This document shows positions 8,736 to 18,166 of a DNA stretch of 64,000 bases, one piece after another. Under the pieces are notes generated by a model that was given only the letters and a program-made list of their open reading frames with translations, did not search any database and had not been told where the DNA came from. Location: assembly GCF_006715635.1 (NCBI RefSeq), contig NZ_VFNP01000002.1, positions 3,100,001 through 3,164,000 on the forward strand, written 5' to 3'. Position numbers and translations under genes: made by a program. The first letter of the stretch is position 1. Each line of letters opens with the position of its first letter. This DNA is from Streptomyces sp. SLBN-118. Its GTDB lineage: Bacteria > Actinomycetota > Actinomycetes > Streptomycetales > Streptomycetaceae.

Positions 8736-9602
8736 ATGCCTCCAGTCATCGCGGTCACCGGCGCCAGCGGCCACCTCGGCAGCCGGGTCGCCCACCGGCT
8801 CGCCGAGCAGGGAGCGGCGCCCCGGCTGCTCGTACGGGATCCGGCGCGGGTGCCGCCGATCGTCGGGACCACCGTCGCACCGCACGCCGCGTACGGGGAC
8901 AGTGAGGCGATGCGGCAGGCCTGCGACGGCTCCCAGACGCTGTTCCTCGTCTCTGCGCGCGAGAGCGCCGACCGCGTGCGGGAGCACACCACCGCCGTCG
9001 ACGCGGCCGTGGCAGCGGGTGTCGAGCGGATCGTGTACGTGTCCTTCACCGGGGCCGCCGCGGACGCGACGTTCACCTTCGCCCGCGACCACTGGCACAC
9101 GGAGGAGCACATCCGCGCGACCGGACTCGCGTACACCTTCCTGCGCGACAGCCTCTACTGCGCCGCCCTGCCCGCGCTGGCCGGAGCCGACGGGGTGATC
9201 CGCGGACCGGCGGGCAACGGGCAGGTCTCGGCCGTCGCACACGACGACGTCGCGGACGCGGCCGCCGCCGTGCTGCTTGGCCACGGCCACGACGGGGCGA
9301 CGTACGACATCACCGGGCCCCACGCACTCTCGCTCGACGAGGTCGCCGCCGAGCTGAGCAGATTCAGCGGACGCACGGTCACCTATGTGCCCGAGACGCG
9401 CGAGGAGGCCTACGCGTCACGGGCCGGGTACGGCGCCGAGCCGTGGGAAGTGGCGGGCTGGGTCTCCTCCTACGAGGCGATCGCGACGGGCGAGATGTCC
9501 GCGGTCTCCAACGCGGTACGGAGGCTGACCGGCCACCCGGCGCGCTCCTTCGCCGACTTCCTCCAGGAGCACCCGGGCACCTACAGGCACCTCTTGCCCT
9601 GA
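8736..9602 (+). CDS. NmrA-like atypical SDR oxidoreductase
   Basis: A 288-residue NAD(P)-binding protein. It begins [20 protein letters not shown], a Rossmann glycine-rich loop of the atypical SDR type (TGASGxLG), and lacks the catalytic YxxxK of classical SDRs. It resembles NmrA/QOR2 proteins, which reduce quinones or sense the NADP redox state. The upstream region has only a weak ribosome binding site. Its last 22 bases overlap the 3' end of the convergent hutI gene. Confidence 0.75.
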   Translation: MPPVIAVTGASGHLGSRVAHRLAEQGAAPRLLVRDPARVPPIVGTTVAPHAAYGDSEAMRQACDGSQTLFLVSARESADRVREHTTAVDAAVAAGVERIVYVSFTGAAADATFTFARDHWHTEEHIRATGLAYTFLRDSLYCAALPALAGADGVIRGPAGNGQVSAVAHDDVADAAAAVLLGHGHDGATYDITGPHALSLDEVAAELSRFSGRTVTYVPETREEAYASRAGYGAEPWEVAGWVSSYEAIATGEMSAVSNAVRRLTGHPARSFADFLQEHPGTYRHLLP

Positions 9603-10753
9603 CGCCACACGTCCGAGACGAGCGGCACGCCCGGCCGGTAGGCCAGATGCACATGGCTCGGCGCGTTCAGGAACACGAGGTCCGCGCGGGCCCCGGGCGT
9701 GATGCGGCCGACGTCCGTACGCCGCAGGGCAGCCGCGCCGCCCGCCGTCGCCGACCAGACCGCCTCGTCCGGGGTCATCCCCATGTCCCGTACGGCCAGG
9801 GCGATACAGAACGGGACGGAGGAGGTGAAGGACGAGCCCGGGTTGCAGTCCGTCGACAGCGCCACCGTCACACCCGCGTCCAGAAGACGGCGGGCGTCGG
9901 GCCACTCGGCGCGCGTCGAGAACTCCGCGCCGGGCAGGAGCGTGGCGACGGTCGCGCTGTTGGCGAGAGCGTCGACGTCCGCGTCCGTGAGGTGGGTGCA
10001 GTGGTCGGCGCTGGCGGCGTCCAACTCGACAGCGAGCTGGACACCGGGGCCGTAACCCAGCTGGTTGGCGTGGACGCGCGGGTGCAGGCCCTTCGCCCTG
10101 CCCGCCGTGAGGATCGCGCGGGCCTGGTCGCCGTCGAAGGCGCCCTTCTCGCAGAAGACATCGACCCAACGGGCGTACGGGGCACAGGCGTCGAGCATCT
10201 CGCCGGTGACCAGGGCGACGTAGGCCGCCGGGTCGTCGGCGTAGTCGGGCGGGACGATATGCGCGCCGAGATAGGTGACCTCGTCGGTGTGCTGCGCGGC
10301 GATCCGCAGGGAGCGGGCCTCGTCCTCGACGGTGAGCCCGTAACCGGACTTGGTCTCGAACGTGGTCGTGCCCTGCCGGAGGGCCTCCGCCAGGTACTTC
10401 GCGACGTTGGCGCTCAGCTCCTCGTCACTGGCGGCGCGCGTCGCGGCGACGGTGGTACGGATGCCGCCGGCGGAGTAGGCACGGCCGGACATCCGGGCGT
10501 TGAACTCCTGGGTCCGGTCACCCGCGAAAACGAGATGCGAGTGCGAGTCGACGAACCCGGGAATCACGGCGCGTCCGTGGGCGTCGACGGCCTGATCGGC
10601 GGCGGGCGCGTCCGCGGCGGGCCCCACCCAGGCGATGCGGGTGCCGTCGATGACGAGGGCGGCGTCGGGGAGGAGGCCGAGGGGGGTGTGGTCGCCGATC
10701 GCGGGGTCGTTGGTGACGAGGGAGGCGATGTTGGTGACGAGGGTGGTGGTCAT
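9581..10753 (-). CDS. hutI: Imidazolonepropionase
   Basis: A 390-residue metal-dependent amidohydrolase that hydrolyses 4-imidazolone-5-propionate to N-formimino-L-glutamate, the third step of histidine breakdown. Visible metal-site motifs are [11 protein letters not shown] (HxH), [15 protein letters not shown] and [12 protein letters not shown] 10753 has CGGAG upstream. It is on the same strand as hutF, but a 190-bp inverted-repeat block lies between them, so it may have its own promoter or depend on readthrough. Confidence 0.93.
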   Translation of the reverse strand: MTTTLVTNIASLVTNDPAIGDHTPLGLLPDAALVIDGTRIAWVGPAADAPAADQAVDAHGRAVIPGFVDSHSHLVFAGDRTQEFNARMSGRAYSAGGIRTTVAATRAASDEELSANVAKYLAEALRQGTTTFETKSGYGLTVEDEARSLRIAAQHTDEVTYLGAHIVPPDYADDPAAYVALVTGEMLDACAPYARWVDVFCEKGAFDGDQARAILTAGRAKGLHPRVHANQLGYGPGVQLAVELDAASADHCTHLTDADVDALANSATVATLLPGAEFSTRAEWPDARRLLDAGVTVALSTDCNPGSSFTSSVPFCIALAVRDMGMTPDEAVWSATAGGAAALRRTDVGRITPGARADLVFLNAPSHVHLAYRPGVPLVSDVWRQGKRCL

Positions 10754-10815
10754 GGGGTCACTCCGAGGGGGGCGGGGGCGGTGGGTGCGGGGCGCCTGCG
10801 GCGGGCTTCCCCCTA

Positions 10816-11005
10816 CCCGCCCCTTCCCGTAACTGGGGGCAAGCCCCCAGACCCCGTACGGCCTTCGGCCGTGTCCTCAATCGCCGGACGGGCTTGATTT
10901 TCCGCCGGTCGGCCTGAACCCTCAGGCCGACCGGCGGAAAATCAGCCCCGCCTGCGTTTGAGGCGCGGGGTCTGGGGCGGAGCCCCAGTTACGGGAAGGG
11001 GCGGG
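10816..11005. repeat. Two inverted copies of a dispersed intergenic repeat forming a nested dyad
   Basis: The outer arms are 23 bp and identical (10816-10838 and 10983-11005). The inner arms are 22 bp and identical (10896-10917 and 10922-10943), with a 4-base loop. The two halves are versions of one GC-rich element, running from CCCGCCCCTTCCCGTAACT to the inner arm; the left copy is about 18 bases longer in the middle. Similar sequences recur between genes in Streptomyces. The inner hairpin is a strong terminator candidate for hutF. Confidence 0.85.
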
Positions 11006-11013
11006 GTGGGGGC

Positions 11014-12372
11014 TCAGCCGCGCAGCGCCGCTATCGACGAAGCCAGGGCCCCCGGGACGTCCGGGACAAGGGCATGCGCGCCGTCCCGGACCACATGACG
11101 GCCACCCACAACCGTATGCCTCACATCCGCCGCCGTCCCCGCGAACACCACCGCCTCCGCCGCGAGCCGCGGAACCGGACCCGTCGTGCGGACCGTGTCC
11201 AGCGCCACCGTCGTGAAGTCCGCGAGCGCGCCGGGCTCGATGCGGCCCGCGTCCGGGCGGCCGAGCGCGGTGTGGCCGTCCGAGGTGGCCGCGCGGAGCA
11301 GGGCCGCCGCCGTCCAGTGGCCGCGGGTCCGCGTGCGCAGGCGTTCGTCGAGTTCCATCGCGCGGGCCTCTTCGAGGAGGTCGATGACCGCGTGGCTGTC
11401 GCTGCCCAGCGAGAGCGGCGAACCCGCCCGCTGAAGCGCGGCCGCGGGGCCGATGCCGTCCGCGAGGTCGCGTTCCGTCGTCGGGCACATGCACGTGCCC
11501 GTCGTCGTACCGCCGAGGAGCGCGATGTCCTCGTCCGTCAGGTGCGTGTTGTGGACGCCGGTCGTACGCGGGCCCAGTACGCCGTGGTCCGCGAGCAGGC
11601 GCGTGGGCGTGCGGCCGTGGGCCGCCCGGCACGCGTCGTTCTCGGCCGTCTGCTCGGAGAGGTGGACGTGAAGGGGCGCGTTCCTGGACGACGCCCATTG
11701 CGCGACGGTCGACAGCTGGTCCGCGGGGACGGCCCGTACGGAGTGGATCGCCGCCCCGATCAGCGCGTGTTCGCTGTCCTTGAGGGCTGAGGCACGCTCG
11801 GCCCACGCATCCGCCGTGCCGTCACTGAAGCGCAGCTGGTGCTGGTTGGGTGCCTCGCCGAAGCCGGCTGACAGATACGCCGTGTCCAGCAGCGTGATCC
11901 GGATGCCCGCGTCCGCCGCCGCCGCGATCAGCGCCTCGCCCATCGCGTTGGGGTCGGCGTACGCGGCTCCCCCGGGCGCGTGGTGCAGGTAGTGGAACTC
12001 CCCCACCGCCGTGATCCCCGCCAGCGCCATCTCCGCGTACACGGCTCTGGCGAGCGAGAAGTACGACTCGGGTGTCAGCCGGGACGCCACCTGGTACATG
12101 ACCTCGCGCCAGGTCCAGAAGGTCCCGGAGCCCACCTGCACGGTCCCCCGCAGGGCCCGGTGGAAGGCGTGCGAGTGCGCGTTCGCCAGGCCGGGGATCG
12201 TCAGTCCCCGCAGCACCGTCGCGCCCTGCGGGGGCGCGTCGACGCCCGTACGTACGGCCGCGATCCGGCCGTCCGACCCCGCGGCGGAGCCGCTCACGGA
12301 CACAGTCAGCGCGACTCCCGGCTCGACACCCGTCTCCAGCCGGGCGTGTTCCGCCCAGTACGTCACCTGCAC
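11014..12372 (-). CDS. hutF: Formimidoylglutamate deiminase
   Basis: A 452-residue amidohydrolase that converts N-formimino-L-glutamate to N-formyl-L-glutamate and ammonia. Metal motifs are NAHSHAFHRALRG, HVHLSEQTAE, HNTHLTDEDI and GSDSHA. GTG 12372 lies 10 bases inside the preceding M20 gene and has GGAGGGCC upstream, so the two are translationally coupled. Its presence means this organism uses the two-step route (HutF, then an N-formylglutamate deformylase) and not HutG formimidoylglutamase. Confidence 0.9.
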   Translation of the reverse strand: MQVTYWAEHARLETGVEPGVALTVSVSGSAAGSDGRIAAVRTGVDAPPQGATVLRGLTIPGLANAHSHAFHRALRGTVQVGSGTFWTWREVMYQVASRLTPESYFSLARAVYAEMALAGITAVGEFHYLHHAPGGAAYADPNAMGEALIAAAADAGIRITLLDTAYLSAGFGEAPNQHQLRFSDGTADAWAERASALKDSEHALIGAAIHSVRAVPADQLSTVAQWASSRNAPLHVHLSEQTAENDACRAAHGRTPTRLLADHGVLGPRTTGVHNTHLTDEDIALLGGTTTGTCMCPTTERDLADGIGPAAALQRAGSPLSLGSDSHAVIDLLEEARAMELDERLRTRTRGHWTAAALLRAATSDGHTALGRPDAGRIEPGALADFTTVALDTVRTTGPVPRLAAEAVVFAGTAADVRHTVVGGRHVVRDGAHALVPDVPGALASSIAALRG

Positions 12373-13679
12373 GCCAGGCCCTCCAGTACGTCGGCGAGTG
12401 CGAGCACACCGGCCACGCAGTCGTCCTCGGCGGCGAACTCCGCCGGGGAGTGCGAGACGCCGGTGGGGTTGCGTACGAACAGCATGGCCGTCGGGATCGA
12501 TCCGGACAAAATACCCGCATCATGGCCCGCGCCGGTGCCGAGCACGGGGATCGCACCGCCGAGGATCTTGTTCATCTCGTCGCGCAGGGCGTGCTCGAAC
12601 TCGATCACGGGGGTGAAGGACTCCCGTACGACCGTCAGGTCGACGCCGTCCCGCTCGGCCCGTTCCCTTGCGGCCTGTTCGATCACGGCGACGACCGTGT
12701 CCAGCGTGGACTGGTCGGCGGCGCGCGAGTCCAGCCAGCCGCGGACGAGGGAGGGGATCGCGTTGACGCCGTTCGGCTCGACCGAGATCTTGCCGAAGGT
12801 GGCGACCGCGCCCGCGAGTTCGGCCTCGCGGCGGGCGGCGAGCACGGTCTCCGCGTACGTCAGCATCGGGTCGCGGCGGTCGACGAGGCGCGTCGTCCCG
12901 GCATGGTTGGCCTCGCCGTGGAAGTCGAACCGCCAGCGGCCGTGCGGCCAGATCGCGGACGCGATGCCGACCCGGTCGCCGGACAGGTCGAGCGCCCGGC
13001 CCTGCTCGACGTGGAGCTCGACGAACGCGCCGATGCGGGAGAGGCGTTCGGGGTCGGGACCGATGGCGGAGGGGTCATAGCCGGCCGCCTCCATGGCCTG
13101 CGGCAGGGTGATGCCCTCGCCGTCCCGCAGTCGGTGGGCGGCCTCGGGTGTCAGCTGCCCGGAGGCGAGCCGGGAGCCGACGCAGGCGAGCCCGAAGCGG
13201 GCGCCCTCTTCGTCACCGAAGTTCGTGATGGCGAGGGGGCGCGTGAACTCCGCGCCCCTGCCACGCAGTTCGTCGAGCGCGGCGAAGGAGGAGACAACGC
13301 CGAGGGGACCGTCGAAGGCGCCGCCGTCGGGAACGGAGTCGAGGTGCGACCCGGTGACGACGGCGTCGCCGGCGGTGGGATCGCCCAGCCAGGCCCACTG
13401 GTTGCCGTTGCGGTCGACTTCGTGGGCGAGACCGCGGGATTCGGCCTGCGCCCGGAACCAGGCACGGCAGTCGGTGTCGGCGGCGGTCCAGGCGTAGCGG
13501 CGGTAGCCGCGGGTGGTGGCGTCGCGCCCGATGCCCGCGAGGTCGCGCCACATCTCGTGGAACGAGCTTTCCCCCGGCGAAAGGTCCGCCCCCGCCGGGG
13601 CGTCGCCGCCCGGCGCGGACGGGCTGTTCGGACCGGGCTTCGGGGCGGAGCCACGGTCACGGGACGTCTCCTCGGTCAC
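12363..13679 (-). CDS. M20-family amidohydrolase (annotated elsewhere as allantoate amidohydrolase)
   Basis: A 438-residue M20/M28-like metallo-amidase of the allantoate amidohydrolase / N-carbamoyl-amino-acid hydrolase group. Metal and substrate motifs are [50 protein letters not shown] and HSPAEF. GTG 13679 overlaps the hutU stop (GTGA); the open frame upstream to 13907 is a shadow of hutU. The first 40 residues are Pro/Gly/Ala-rich. Sitting between and coupled to hutU and hutF, it is more likely to act on a histidine-pathway intermediate, N-formylglutamate being the obvious one, than on purine-derived allantoate. That role is inference. Confidence 0.85.
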   Translation of the reverse strand: MTEETSRDRGSAPKPGPNSPSAPGGDAPAGADLSPGESSFHEMWRDLAGIGRDATTRGYRRYAWTAADTDCRAWFRAQAESRGLAHEVDRNGNQWAWLGDPTAGDAVVTGSHLDSVPDGGAFDGPLGVVSSFAALDELRGRGAEFTRPLAITNFGDEEGARFGLACVGSRLASGQLTPEAAHRLRDGEGITLPQAMEAAGYDPSAIGPDPERLSRIGAFVELHVEQGRALDLSGDRVGIASAIWPHGRWRFDFHGEANHAGTTRLVDRRDPMLTYAETVLAARREAELAGAVATFGKISVEPNGVNAIPSLVRGWLDSRAADQSTLDTVVAVIEQAARERAERDGVDLTVVRESFTPVIEFEHALRDEMNKILGGAIPVLGTGAGHDAGILSGSIPTAMLFVRNPTGVSHSPAEFAAEDDCVAGVLALADVLEGLACR

Positions 13680-15340
13680 GCCGGCCCGCCCTCCCGCATC
13701 GGCACGCGGACCCCACGCTCGTCGGCGACGTTCTCCGCGATGTCGTACCCCGCGTCGACATGCCGGATGACACCCATCCCCGGGTCGTTCGTCAGAACCC
13801 GGCGGATCTTCTCGCCCGCCAGCTTCGTGCCGTCCGCCACCGAGACCTGGCCCGCGTGGATCGAGCGGCCCATACCGACGCCGCCGCCGTGGTGGATGGA
13901 GACCCACGACGCACCGGACGCCACGTTCACCATGGCGTTCAGCAGCGGCCAGTCCGCGATCGCGTCGGATCCGTCCAGCATCGCCTCGGTCTCGCGGTAC
14001 GGGGACGCCACCGAGCCGCAGTCCAGGTGGTCGCGGCCGATCGCCAGCGGGGCCGCCAGTTCGCCGGACGCCACCATGTCGTTGAAGCGCTCACCGGCGC
14101 GGTCCCGCTCGCCGTAGCCGAGCCAGCAGATTCGCGCCGGAAGGCCCTGGAAGTGGACCCTTTCGCCGGCCATCTTGATCCAGCGGTGCAGGGACTCGTT
14201 CTCGGGGAACAGCTCCAGCATGGCCTTGTCGGTCTTGTGGATGTCCGAGGCCTCACCCGAGAGCGCCGCCCAGCGGAACGGGCCCTTGCCCTCGCAGAAC
14301 AGCGGCCGGATGTAGGCGGGCACAAAGCCGGGGAAGGCGAACGCCCGGTCATAACCGGCCAGTTGTGCCTCGCCACGGATCGAGTTCCCGTAGTCGAAGA
14401 CCTCCGCGCCCGCGTCCATGAAGCCGACCATCGCCTCCACGTGGCGCGCCATCGACTCTCGTGCGCGCTGCGTGAAGTCCGCGGGCTTCTCCGCCGCATA
14501 GGAGGCCATGTCGTCGAAGTCGACGCCGACCGGCAGGTACGAGAGCGGGTCGTGGGCCGAGGTCTGGTCGGTCACGATGTCGATCGGCGCGCCTTCGGCG
14601 AGCATCCGCGGCAGCAGCTCCGCCGCATTGCCGAGGAGGCCGATGGAGAGCGGCTTGCGGGCGTCACGCGCCTCGACGGCCAGCTGGAGCGCGTGCTCCA
14701 GGGAGCCCGCGCGCACGTCCAGGTAGCGGTGCTCGATACGGCGCTCGATCGCGCGCGGGTCGACGTCGATGCAGATCGCGACGCCGTCGTTCATGGTCAC
14801 GGCGAGCGGCTGCGCGCCGCCCATGCCGCCGAGGCCGGCGGTCAGCGTGATCGTCCCGGCGAGGGTGCCGCCGAACTTCTTCGCGGCGACGGCGGCGAAG
14901 GTCTCGTAGGTGCCCTGGAGGATGCCCTGCGTGCCGATGTAGATCCAGGACCCGGCTGTCATCTGGCCGTACATGGTGAGGCCGAGGGCCTCCAGGCGCC
15001 GGAACTCCTCCCAGTTCGCCCAGTCGCCGACCAGGTTGGAGTTGGCGATGAGCACGCGCGGCGCCCACTCGTGGGTCTGCATCACGCCGACGGGACGGCC
15101 GGACTGGACGAGCATCGTCTCGTCCTGCTTCAGCGTCCGCAGCGTGCGCACCATCGCGTCGAAGGAGCGCCAGTCACGGGCGGCCTTGCCCGTGCCGCCG
15201 TAGACGACGAGCTTGTCGGGGTGCTCGGCGACCTCGGGGTCGAGGTTGTTCTGGAGCATGCGGAGGGCGGCTTCCTGCTGCCATCCCAGGGCGCTCAGTT
15301 CCGTACCGCGCGGTGCCCGTACGGGGCGGGGTCCTGACAT
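13676..15340 (-). CDS. hutU: Urocanate hydratase
   Basis: A 554-residue urocanase that hydrates urocanate to imidazolonepropionate using tightly bound NAD+. Length and sequence are typical: [20 protein letters not shown] near the start, the dinucleotide-binding [11 protein letters not shown] in the centre, and [13 protein letters not shown] and [11 protein letters not shown] toward the end. ATG 15340 has GAGGAGG upstream. It heads the operon hutU - M20 amidase - hutF. The promoter region contains the 52-bp dyad at 15371-15422. hutH is not in this window. Confidence 0.95.
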   Translation of the reverse strand: MSGPRPVRAPRGTELSALGWQQEAALRMLQNNLDPEVAEHPDKLVVYGGTGKAARDWRSFDAMVRTLRTLKQDETMLVQSGRPVGVMQTHEWAPRVLIANSNLVGDWANWEEFRRLEALGLTMYGQMTAGSWIYIGTQGILQGTYETFAAVAAKKFGGTLAGTITLTAGLGGMGGAQPLAVTMNDGVAICIDVDPRAIERRIEHRYLDVRAGSLEHALQLAVEARDARKPLSIGLLGNAAELLPRMLAEGAPIDIVTDQTSAHDPLSYLPVGVDFDDMASYAAEKPADFTQRARESMARHVEAMVGFMDAGAEVFDYGNSIRGEAQLAGYDRAFAFPGFVPAYIRPLFCEGKGPFRWAALSGEASDIHKTDKAMLELFPENESLHRWIKMAGERVHFQGLPARICWLGYGERDRAGERFNDMVASGELAAPLAIGRDHLDCGSVASPYRETEAMLDGSDAIADWPLLNAMVNVASGASWVSIHHGGGVGMGRSIHAGQVSVADGTKLAGEKIRRVLTNDPGMGVIRHVDAGYDIAENVADERGVRVPMREGGPA

Positions 15341-15370
15341 GGCAATGCCTCCTCGCGAGTGCGACCATCA

Positions 15371-15422
15371 CTGTTGGCTATTCTATTCACATCCTGCTGG
15401 TCTGAATAGTCTTAGTCAACAG
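15371..15422. promoter_or_regulatory. Large interrupted dyad between hutU and the divergent decarboxylase gene
   Basis: The arms 15371-15389 and 15403-15422 are inverted copies of CTGTTGRCTA-N2/3-CTATTCA, with the inner CTATTCA and TGAATAG 13 bases apart. The centre lies about 56 bases from the hutU start and 62 from the decarboxylase start, so one protein bound here could control both. The inner half-site CTATTCAGAC recurs upstream of the RpiR-type regulator at 19905-19914. Confidence 0.6.
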
Positions 15423-15458
15423 CTGCGGCGCCGCCTCCCGGATGATTGGCTTGCAAAC

Positions 15459-16784
15459 ATGGCTTTCGACCGGCGGGATCAGGCCGTACGAGCAGCGGTG
15501 GAGCAGGGTCTTCTGTGCGAGGAGCAGCCCGTCGCGGCCCTTCTCGACGTGACCGGCATCCGAGCGTCCGCCACCGCACTGCGGGACGCCTTCGCCGCGG
15601 TCACCGATGCGCCCGTGCTGCACGCCTTCGCCGTGAAGGCCGCGCCTCTCGTCCCCGTCCTGGCCCTGCTGCGCGACGAGGGCATCGGCGCGGAGGTCGC
15701 GAGCCCGGGCGAGCTGGCGCTGGCCGGGGCGGCAGGCGTACGCCCCGACCGCACCGTCCTCGACTCCCCCGCCAAGACCCCCGCCGAACTGCGCGAGGCG
15801 CTGGAGCTGGGCATCGCCGTCAACGCCGACAATCCGCAGGAGCTGGCGCGGATCGACGCCCTCGTCGGGGCATCGCCGACCCGCTCCCCGCTCGGACTGC
15901 GGGTGAATCCTCAGATCGGCGGCGGTGCGATCGAGGCCCTGTCCACGGCCACGGCGACCTCGAAATTCGGTGTCGCGCTGCGCGACGAGGGCGCCCGTGA
16001 CTGGGTCGTGCGTGCGTATCTCGACCGCCCCTGGCTGACCCGGCTGCACACCCACTCCGGCTCGCAGGGCATGCCCACGGCCCTCATGACCCGGGCCATC
16101 GGCACGGTGTACGAGCTCGCCGAGGAGATCAACACCGCGGCCGGGCGGCAGCAGATCGACACCGTCGACATCGGCGGCGGCCTGCCCGTCAACTTCGCGT
16201 CCGACGAGCAGACGCCGACCTTCGCCGCGTACGCCCGGCTGCTGAAGGAGCAGGTGCCGGGCCTGCTGGACGGCCGCTACGGCCTGGTCACCGAGTTCGG
16301 CCGCTCCCTGCTCGCCAAGCACGGCACACTCCTCGCCCGCGTCGAGTACGCCAAGACGGCGGGCGGGCGCCCCATCGCGGTGACCCACGCGGGCGTCCAG
16401 GTCGCCACCCGTACCGTCTACGACCCGGCCTCCTGGCCGCTGCGCATCGCCGCGTACGACGCCAAGGGCCGGCCCAAGACCGGTGCCGCCGTCGTGCAGA
16501 ACATCGCGGGGCCCGCCTGCTTCGCGGGAGACCTGCTCGCCGAGGCCCGTCCGGTGCCGCTGCTGGAGCCGGGCGATGTGATCGCGACGCTGGACACGGG
16601 CGCGTACTACTTCTCGAACCACTACGGCTACAACAGCCTCCCGAGGCCCGGGATCTACGGCTTCACCAGCGGCGCGGAGGGCGAGGGGCCGACGCGGTTC
16701 GCGACCGTTCGGGCGCCGCAGAGCCCGGCCGAGATCGTCACCGAGTCGGGCGGCGGGCAGCCGGACGCACTGCTCAGCTCCTGA
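15459..16784 (+). CDS. Diaminopimelate-decarboxylase-like PLP enzyme of unknown substrate
   Basis: A 441-residue fold-III PLP enzyme (alanine-racemase-like barrel plus C-terminal beta domain). Visible features are HAFAVKAAP (PLP lysine), THSGSQGMP, DIGGGLPVNF, TEFGRSLLAKHG (phosphate site), GPACFAGD (the position of the catalytic CES/D loop) and DTGAYYFSNHYGYN. These are diverged from biosynthetic LysA, so the substrate may be another amino acid. ATG 15459 has no clear ribosome binding site; the frame upstream to 15213 overlaps hutU and is not used. Sharing the dyad with hutU suggests a link to amino-acid catabolism. Confidence 0.8.
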   Translation: MAFDRRDQAVRAAVEQGLLCEEQPVAALLDVTGIRASATALRDAFAAVTDAPVLHAFAVKAAPLVPVLALLRDEGIGAEVASPGELALAGAAGVRPDRTVLDSPAKTPAELREALELGIAVNADNPQELARIDALVGASPTRSPLGLRVNPQIGGGAIEALSTATATSKFGVALRDEGARDWVVRAYLDRPWLTRLHTHSGSQGMPTALMTRAIGTVYELAEEINTAAGRQQIDTVDIGGGLPVNFASDEQTPTFAAYARLLKEQVPGLLDGRYGLVTEFGRSLLAKHGTLLARVEYAKTAGGRPIAVTHAGVQVATRTVYDPASWPLRIAAYDAKGRPKTGAAVVQNIAGPACFAGDLLAEARPVPLLEPGDVIATLDTGAYYFSNHYGYNSLPRPGIYGFTSGAEGEGPTRFATVRAPQSPAEIVTESGGGQPDALLSS

Positions 16785-16945
16785 GCCGCAGGCAAGCACG
16801 CACCTGAGCACCGGACCCTACCGGGACAGGGGCATGTTCCAACGGATAATGCCCCAACTCCCCTCTGCCGTGGCCACGTTGCGTAGTCTCCCCGTCACCG
16901 CCGCACAACAGTGCGCGGAACGCCGTGGCGGGAAAGGGAGTCGGC

Positions 16946-17314
16946 GTGCCCGGAATCGACGAGTGTCTGCTGGCGGCCATGACAGTGCCGGGCGCGCGCG
17001 GAGCGTCCCTCGTGGACTGGATCAGCGGCCTCGCGCTCGGCGCTGTCGGCGAGGCCGCCGGCGACGACCACGAGGCCACCGCCGCGGAGACCGCCGAACT
17101 GGCGAGGATGGCCACCGAATACGCCACGGAGCGGGGCCCCTCGGTCGAGGACCTCATCCTCACCACTCAGAGCGCCTACCACCTGGTGCATTTCGTTGAG
17201 ACCGGCTTCGACGCCACGGTGTTCCTGCATCTGTGGCTCGACCGGGACCAGGGCAATCTCGCCCTGGCCCGCATACGGCTGCGGAATCTGGCCGAGGGGC
17301 TGGTGCTCGTATGA
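16946..17314 (+). CDS. Roadblock/LC7 domain protein (first of three)
   Basis: About 122 residues. The central pattern GASLVDWISGLALGAVGEAA followed later by VEDLILTTQSAYHLVHFVE and LHLWLDRDQGNLALARIRL is the roadblock/LC7 fold. It aligns along its length with the protein at 18611-18985, so the two are paralogues. GTG 16946 is preferred to ATG 16925 because GGAAAGGGAG is correctly spaced before it. The stop overlaps the next gene (ATGA). Such proteins usually regulate small GTPases, but none is encoded in this cluster. Confidence 0.85.
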   Translation: MPGIDECLLAAMTVPGARGASLVDWISGLALGAVGEAAGDDHEATAAETAELARMATEYATERGPSVEDLILTTQSAYHLVHFVETGFDATVFLHLWLDRDQGNLALARIRLRNLAEGLVLV

Positions 17315-18087
17315 GAGCGGCCGTGTCCCCCATGCTCCTCAGACTCGCCGACGAACGCGCCACGGGCGTGCTGGTCCGCGACCACGGCGCCCTCTATCTC
17401 TCCGACGGCCAGGTCGTGCACGCCGAGAGTCCCCGGGCGCCCGGACTCGACGTCCTGCTCACCGCGAGCGGCCTGCTGGAGCCCGACAGCTGGGCGGAAG
17501 CGGTCGCGCAGGCGGGCGCACGCTGCGAGGTCGCCCGCTTCCTCGTCGACAGCGGCCAGGTGGCCGGGGGCAAGCTGGAGATCTGCCATCTGGGCGCGCT
17601 GTTCGACGCGGCCTTCTTCGCGCTCGCGCCGACCGGCGGGCCGACCCGCTTCCGCTACGGGGTCGTCCACTGGATCGGCAGGGTGCGGCCGGTGCCCACC
17701 GAGGTCGTGGAACGCGAGGCCAGGCGGCGAAGCCGGCTGCTGGACTCCGTCTGGCCCCACCCCACGGTCGACACCGCTCCGGTGGAGCGCCGCGCGCACC
17801 CCACGGCGCGGGCGGTCAGCCCGCTCAGGCAGGCCCTGCTCGAACTCGCCGACGGCGTACGCACCCCGGCCGCCATCGCCAGAGCACTGGGGCGTCCCGC
17901 CTTCAACACCCTCATCGAGGTACGGAGGCTGGCCGCCGACGGGCTCATCGAGACGCCCGACAAGTCGGCGCTGCCCAGTCGGCCCGCTGCCACCGCCGCC
18001 ATCGCCGCCGAGGCCACCGAGTCCCCGTCGGTCCTGGACTCCGCCCTGCTCCGACGGCTGCGCGACGCACTGGAGGCAACCCTGTGA
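17311..18087 (+). CDS. DUF4388 (PATAN-like) protein with C-terminal winged helix
   Basis: A 258-residue protein translationally coupled to the preceding roadblock gene (ATGA). The N-terminal 110 residues follow the DUF4388/PATAN pattern: LRLADERATGVLVRDHGALY, then LSDGQVVHAESP, LDVLLTASGLLE and a second helical part ending LGALFDAAFFAL. Residues about 165-225 (ALLELADGVRTPAAIARALG, then LIEVRRLAADGLIETPD) look like a winged helix. DUF4388 proteins occur with roadblock proteins and GTPases in bacterial polarity and motility systems. The function here is unknown. Confidence 0.75.
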   Translation: MRAAVSPMLLRLADERATGVLVRDHGALYLSDGQVVHAESPRAPGLDVLLTASGLLEPDSWAEAVAQAGARCEVARFLVDSGQVAGGKLEICHLGALFDAAFFALAPTGGPTRFRYGVVHWIGRVRPVPTEVVEREARRRSRLLDSVWPHPTVDTAPVERRAHPTARAVSPLRQALLELADGVRTPAAIARALGRPAFNTLIEVRRLAADGLIETPDKSALPSRPAATAAIAAEATESPSVLDSALLRRLRDALEATL

Positions 18088-18166
18088 GGCACCGCTCCGT
18101 CCACCTGGTCCTTTTCCCACCGTCATGAGGCGCGCGATGAGGCTGCGCGCCGAGAGGAGAGCACTC

